DNA of 64,000 nucleotides from Methylophilus sp. TWE2 (lineage in GTDB: Bacteria > Pseudomonadota > Gammaproteobacteria > Burkholderiales > Methylophilaceae), in NCBI RefSeq assembly GCF_001183865.1, contig NZ_CP012020.1, positions 992,001 through 1,056,000 on the forward strand. The letters run 5' to 3'. Under the pieces are notes generated by a model. It saw only the letters and a list, made by a program, of their open reading frames with translations, was not told the DNA's origin and made no database searches. Positions 62,737 through 64,000 of this stretch are shown piece after piece (the first letter of the stretch is position 1; each line of letters begins with the position of its first letter). Position numbers and translations under genes: made by a program.

Positions 62737-64000
62737 ATGCCAAATATTCGATTACCCGATGGGTCTGTAAGACAGTTTGAACAAGCCGTGACAGTGGCAG
62801 ATGTCGCCGCCAATATTGGTACGGGATTGGCAAAAGCTGCCTTGGCTGGCAAGGTCACGCACCCCGGGCAAGAGGCTAAACTGGTCGACACTAGCTATTT
62901 GATTGAGCAGGATGTCGACCTCGCCATCATTACCGATAAAAACGATGAAGGCCTGGAGGTGATCCGTCACTCCACGGCGCACTTGCTGGCCTATGCCGTA
63001 AAAGAATTGTTCCCCGATGCGCAAGTGACGATTGGCCCGGTCATTGAAAACGGTTTTTACTATGACTTCAGCTACAAGCGCCCGTTTACGCCGGATGACC
63101 TGCTAGCCATTGAAAAGAAAATGGCAGAACTGGCGAAAAAAGACGAAAAAGTCGAACGCAAAGTCCTGCCGCGTGATGAAGCCGTGGCTTACTTCAAAAG
63201 CATCAACGAGCATTACAAAGCCGAGATTATTGCCAGTATTCCTAGTAATGAAGATGTGTCTTTGTATTCTGAAGGAAACTTCACCGATTTGTGTCGTGGT
63301 CCGCACGTGCCGAATACCGGCAAGCTGAAGGCATTTAAGTTGATGAAATTGGCTGGTGCTTACTGGCGTGGCGACAGTAATAATGAAATGCTGCAACGTG
63401 TGTACGGCACTGCCTGGCGTAACAAGGATGAGCTGGAAGCTTATTTGCACATGCTGGAAGAAGCGGAAAAGCGCGACCACCGTAAACTGGGTAAGCAACT
63501 CGATTTCTTCCATATGCAAGACGATGCGCCTGGTATGGTGTTCTGGCACCCTAAAGGCTGGAGCATCTGGCAAGAGGTTGAGCAGTATATGCGCAACAAG
63601 TTTAAAGAATACGGTTACGACGAAGTACGCACGCCAACGGTGATGGACAAGACACTGTGGGAGAAGTCAGGTCACTGGCAGAACTACCATGACAATATGT
63701 TCACTACTAAATCGGAAAACCGCGATTACGCCGTCAAGCCGATGAACTGTCCTGGCCATATCCAGATTTTTAACAGCACATTGCATAGTTATCGCGATTT
63801 GCCGTTGCGACTGGCTGAATTTGGTTCCTGTCACCGTAATGAGCCTTCTGGTTCCCTGCATGGCCTTATGCGCGTGCGTGGTTTTACGCAGGATGATGCG
63901 CATATTTTCTGTACCGAAAACCAGGTCGAAGCCGAAGTGGCGGATTTCATCAAGATGCTGTATTCGGTCTACCAGGATTTTGGTTTTAACGATGTACTGG
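62737..64000 (+). CDS. thrS: Threonine-tRNA ligase (3' end beyond window)
   Basis: Charges tRNA-Thr and edits serine mischarging (EC 6.1.1.3). The 421 visible residues run from the TGS domain ([20 protein letters not shown]) through the editing domain ([17 protein letters not shown], the conserved HxxxH type site, and [14 protein letters not shown]). They continue into the class II catalytic core ([32 protein letters not shown]). The frame is open at the right edge; about a third is missing. The ATG at 62737 follows tRNA-Val. In many Proteobacteria infC, rpmI and rplT come next. Confidence 0.97.
   Translation, partial: MPNIRLPDGSVRQFEQAVTVADVAANIGTGLAKAALAGKVTHPGQEAKLVDTSYLIEQDVDLAIITDKNDEGLEVIRHSTAHLLAYAVKELFPDAQVTIGPVIENGFYYDFSYKRPFTPDDLLAIEKKMAELAKKDEKVERKVLPRDEAVAYFKSINEHYKAEIIASIPSNEDVSLYSEGNFTDLCRGPHVPNTGKLKAFKLMKLAGAYWRGDSNNEMLQRVYGTAWRNKDELEAYLHMLEEAEKRDHRKLGKQLDFFHMQDDAPGMVFWHPKGWSIWQEVEQYMRNKFKEYGYDEVRTPTVMDKTLWEKSGHWQNYHDNMFTTKSENRDYAVKPMNCPGHIQIFNSTLHSYRDLPLRLAEFGSCHRNEPSGSLHGLMRVRGFTQDDAHIFCTENQVEAEVADFIKMLYSVYQDFGFNDVL

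Noticed and set aside
63103..63573. 156-codon minus-strand open frame inside thrS
   Set aside because: It is the shadow of strongly coding thrS sequence, with no ribosome-binding site or family resemblance.
1..64000. Mobile elements, prophage, CRISPR arrays and defence systems
   Set aside because: No transposase, integrase, phage, Cas or restriction genes and no direct-repeat arrays were seen; the gene labelled recombinase at 26586-28559 is a membrane protein.

Overview
The window looks like ordinary chromosome of a betaproteobacterium, most probably a methylotroph of the family Methylophilaceae (Methylophilus/Methylotenera type). The basis is gene content and order: pilD-coaE-zapD-yacG, yggT-proC-yggS divergent from pilT-pilU, ribE-ribBA-yqgE-ruvX-pyrR-pyrB-pyrC', bolA beside a parvulin foldase, recA-recX-alaS, and a fused Nudix/ThiE-like gene. 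The genus is an inference; no 16S or methylotrophy gene is present. Base composition looks even, and I see no prophage, insertion sequence, integrase or CRISPR array.

Layout. 1-2009 (minus): a flavocytochrome c/sulfide dehydrogenase-like pair (cytochrome c plus flavoprotein, the latter cut by the left edge) and a small exported ankyrin protein. 2090-6001: purL. 6142-8771: an exported PepSY protein and feoAB under a Fur-box-like site. 8963-10952: a yciB-yciI-bolA-foldase operon. 11064-13210 (plus): PHP phosphoesterase, YciO and a site-2 protease. 13246-16908: a giant AsmA-like DUF748 protein. 17070-22810: CorC, a small exported protein, mscL, panC, panD, rsfS, rlmH and photolyase. 23024-28559: mlaA, pmbA/darP, a Cys-less TusA-like protein and a large membrane protein of the so-called Gcr recombinase family.

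28613-32429: an exported PDZ protein divergent from the mogA-vanZ-thiL-pgpA-pncC operon. 33027-38400: recA-recX-alaS-lysC. 38558-38847: tRNA-Ser(GCT) and tRNA-Arg(ACG). 39034-43606: ispB, then pilD-coaE-zapD-yacG and a periplasmic copper chaperone. 43645-47953: a VF530 protein, the Nudix/ThiE fusion, a DUF815 ATPase, maf and rng. 47983-52382: yggT-proC-yggS divergent from pilT-pilU. 52449-58057 (minus): a tightly overlapped riboflavin/pyrimidine operon whose last gene is a dihydroorotase homologue that has lost its metal-binding histidines. 58138-64000: metallopeptidase, Nudix hydrolase, SDR, MltB, a 2OG-Fe(II) oxygenase, tRNA-Val(GAC) and the start of thrS.

The most unusual item is non-coding. 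It is a 123-bp imperfect palindromic repeat present twice (26448-26570 and 58983-59105), each time just downstream of a plus-strand gene. The copies have equal length and share an identical 45-nt right arm. Their inner stem sequences differ but stay perfectly complementary through three compensatory base-pair changes, which suggests a maintained hairpin family. Other points of note are several proteins that keep a fold but lose catalytic residues (TusA-like, PyrC', the RibA half of RibBA, the ThiE-like half of the Nudix fusion) and the Gcr-type membrane protein whose recombinase label is not supported by its sequence.
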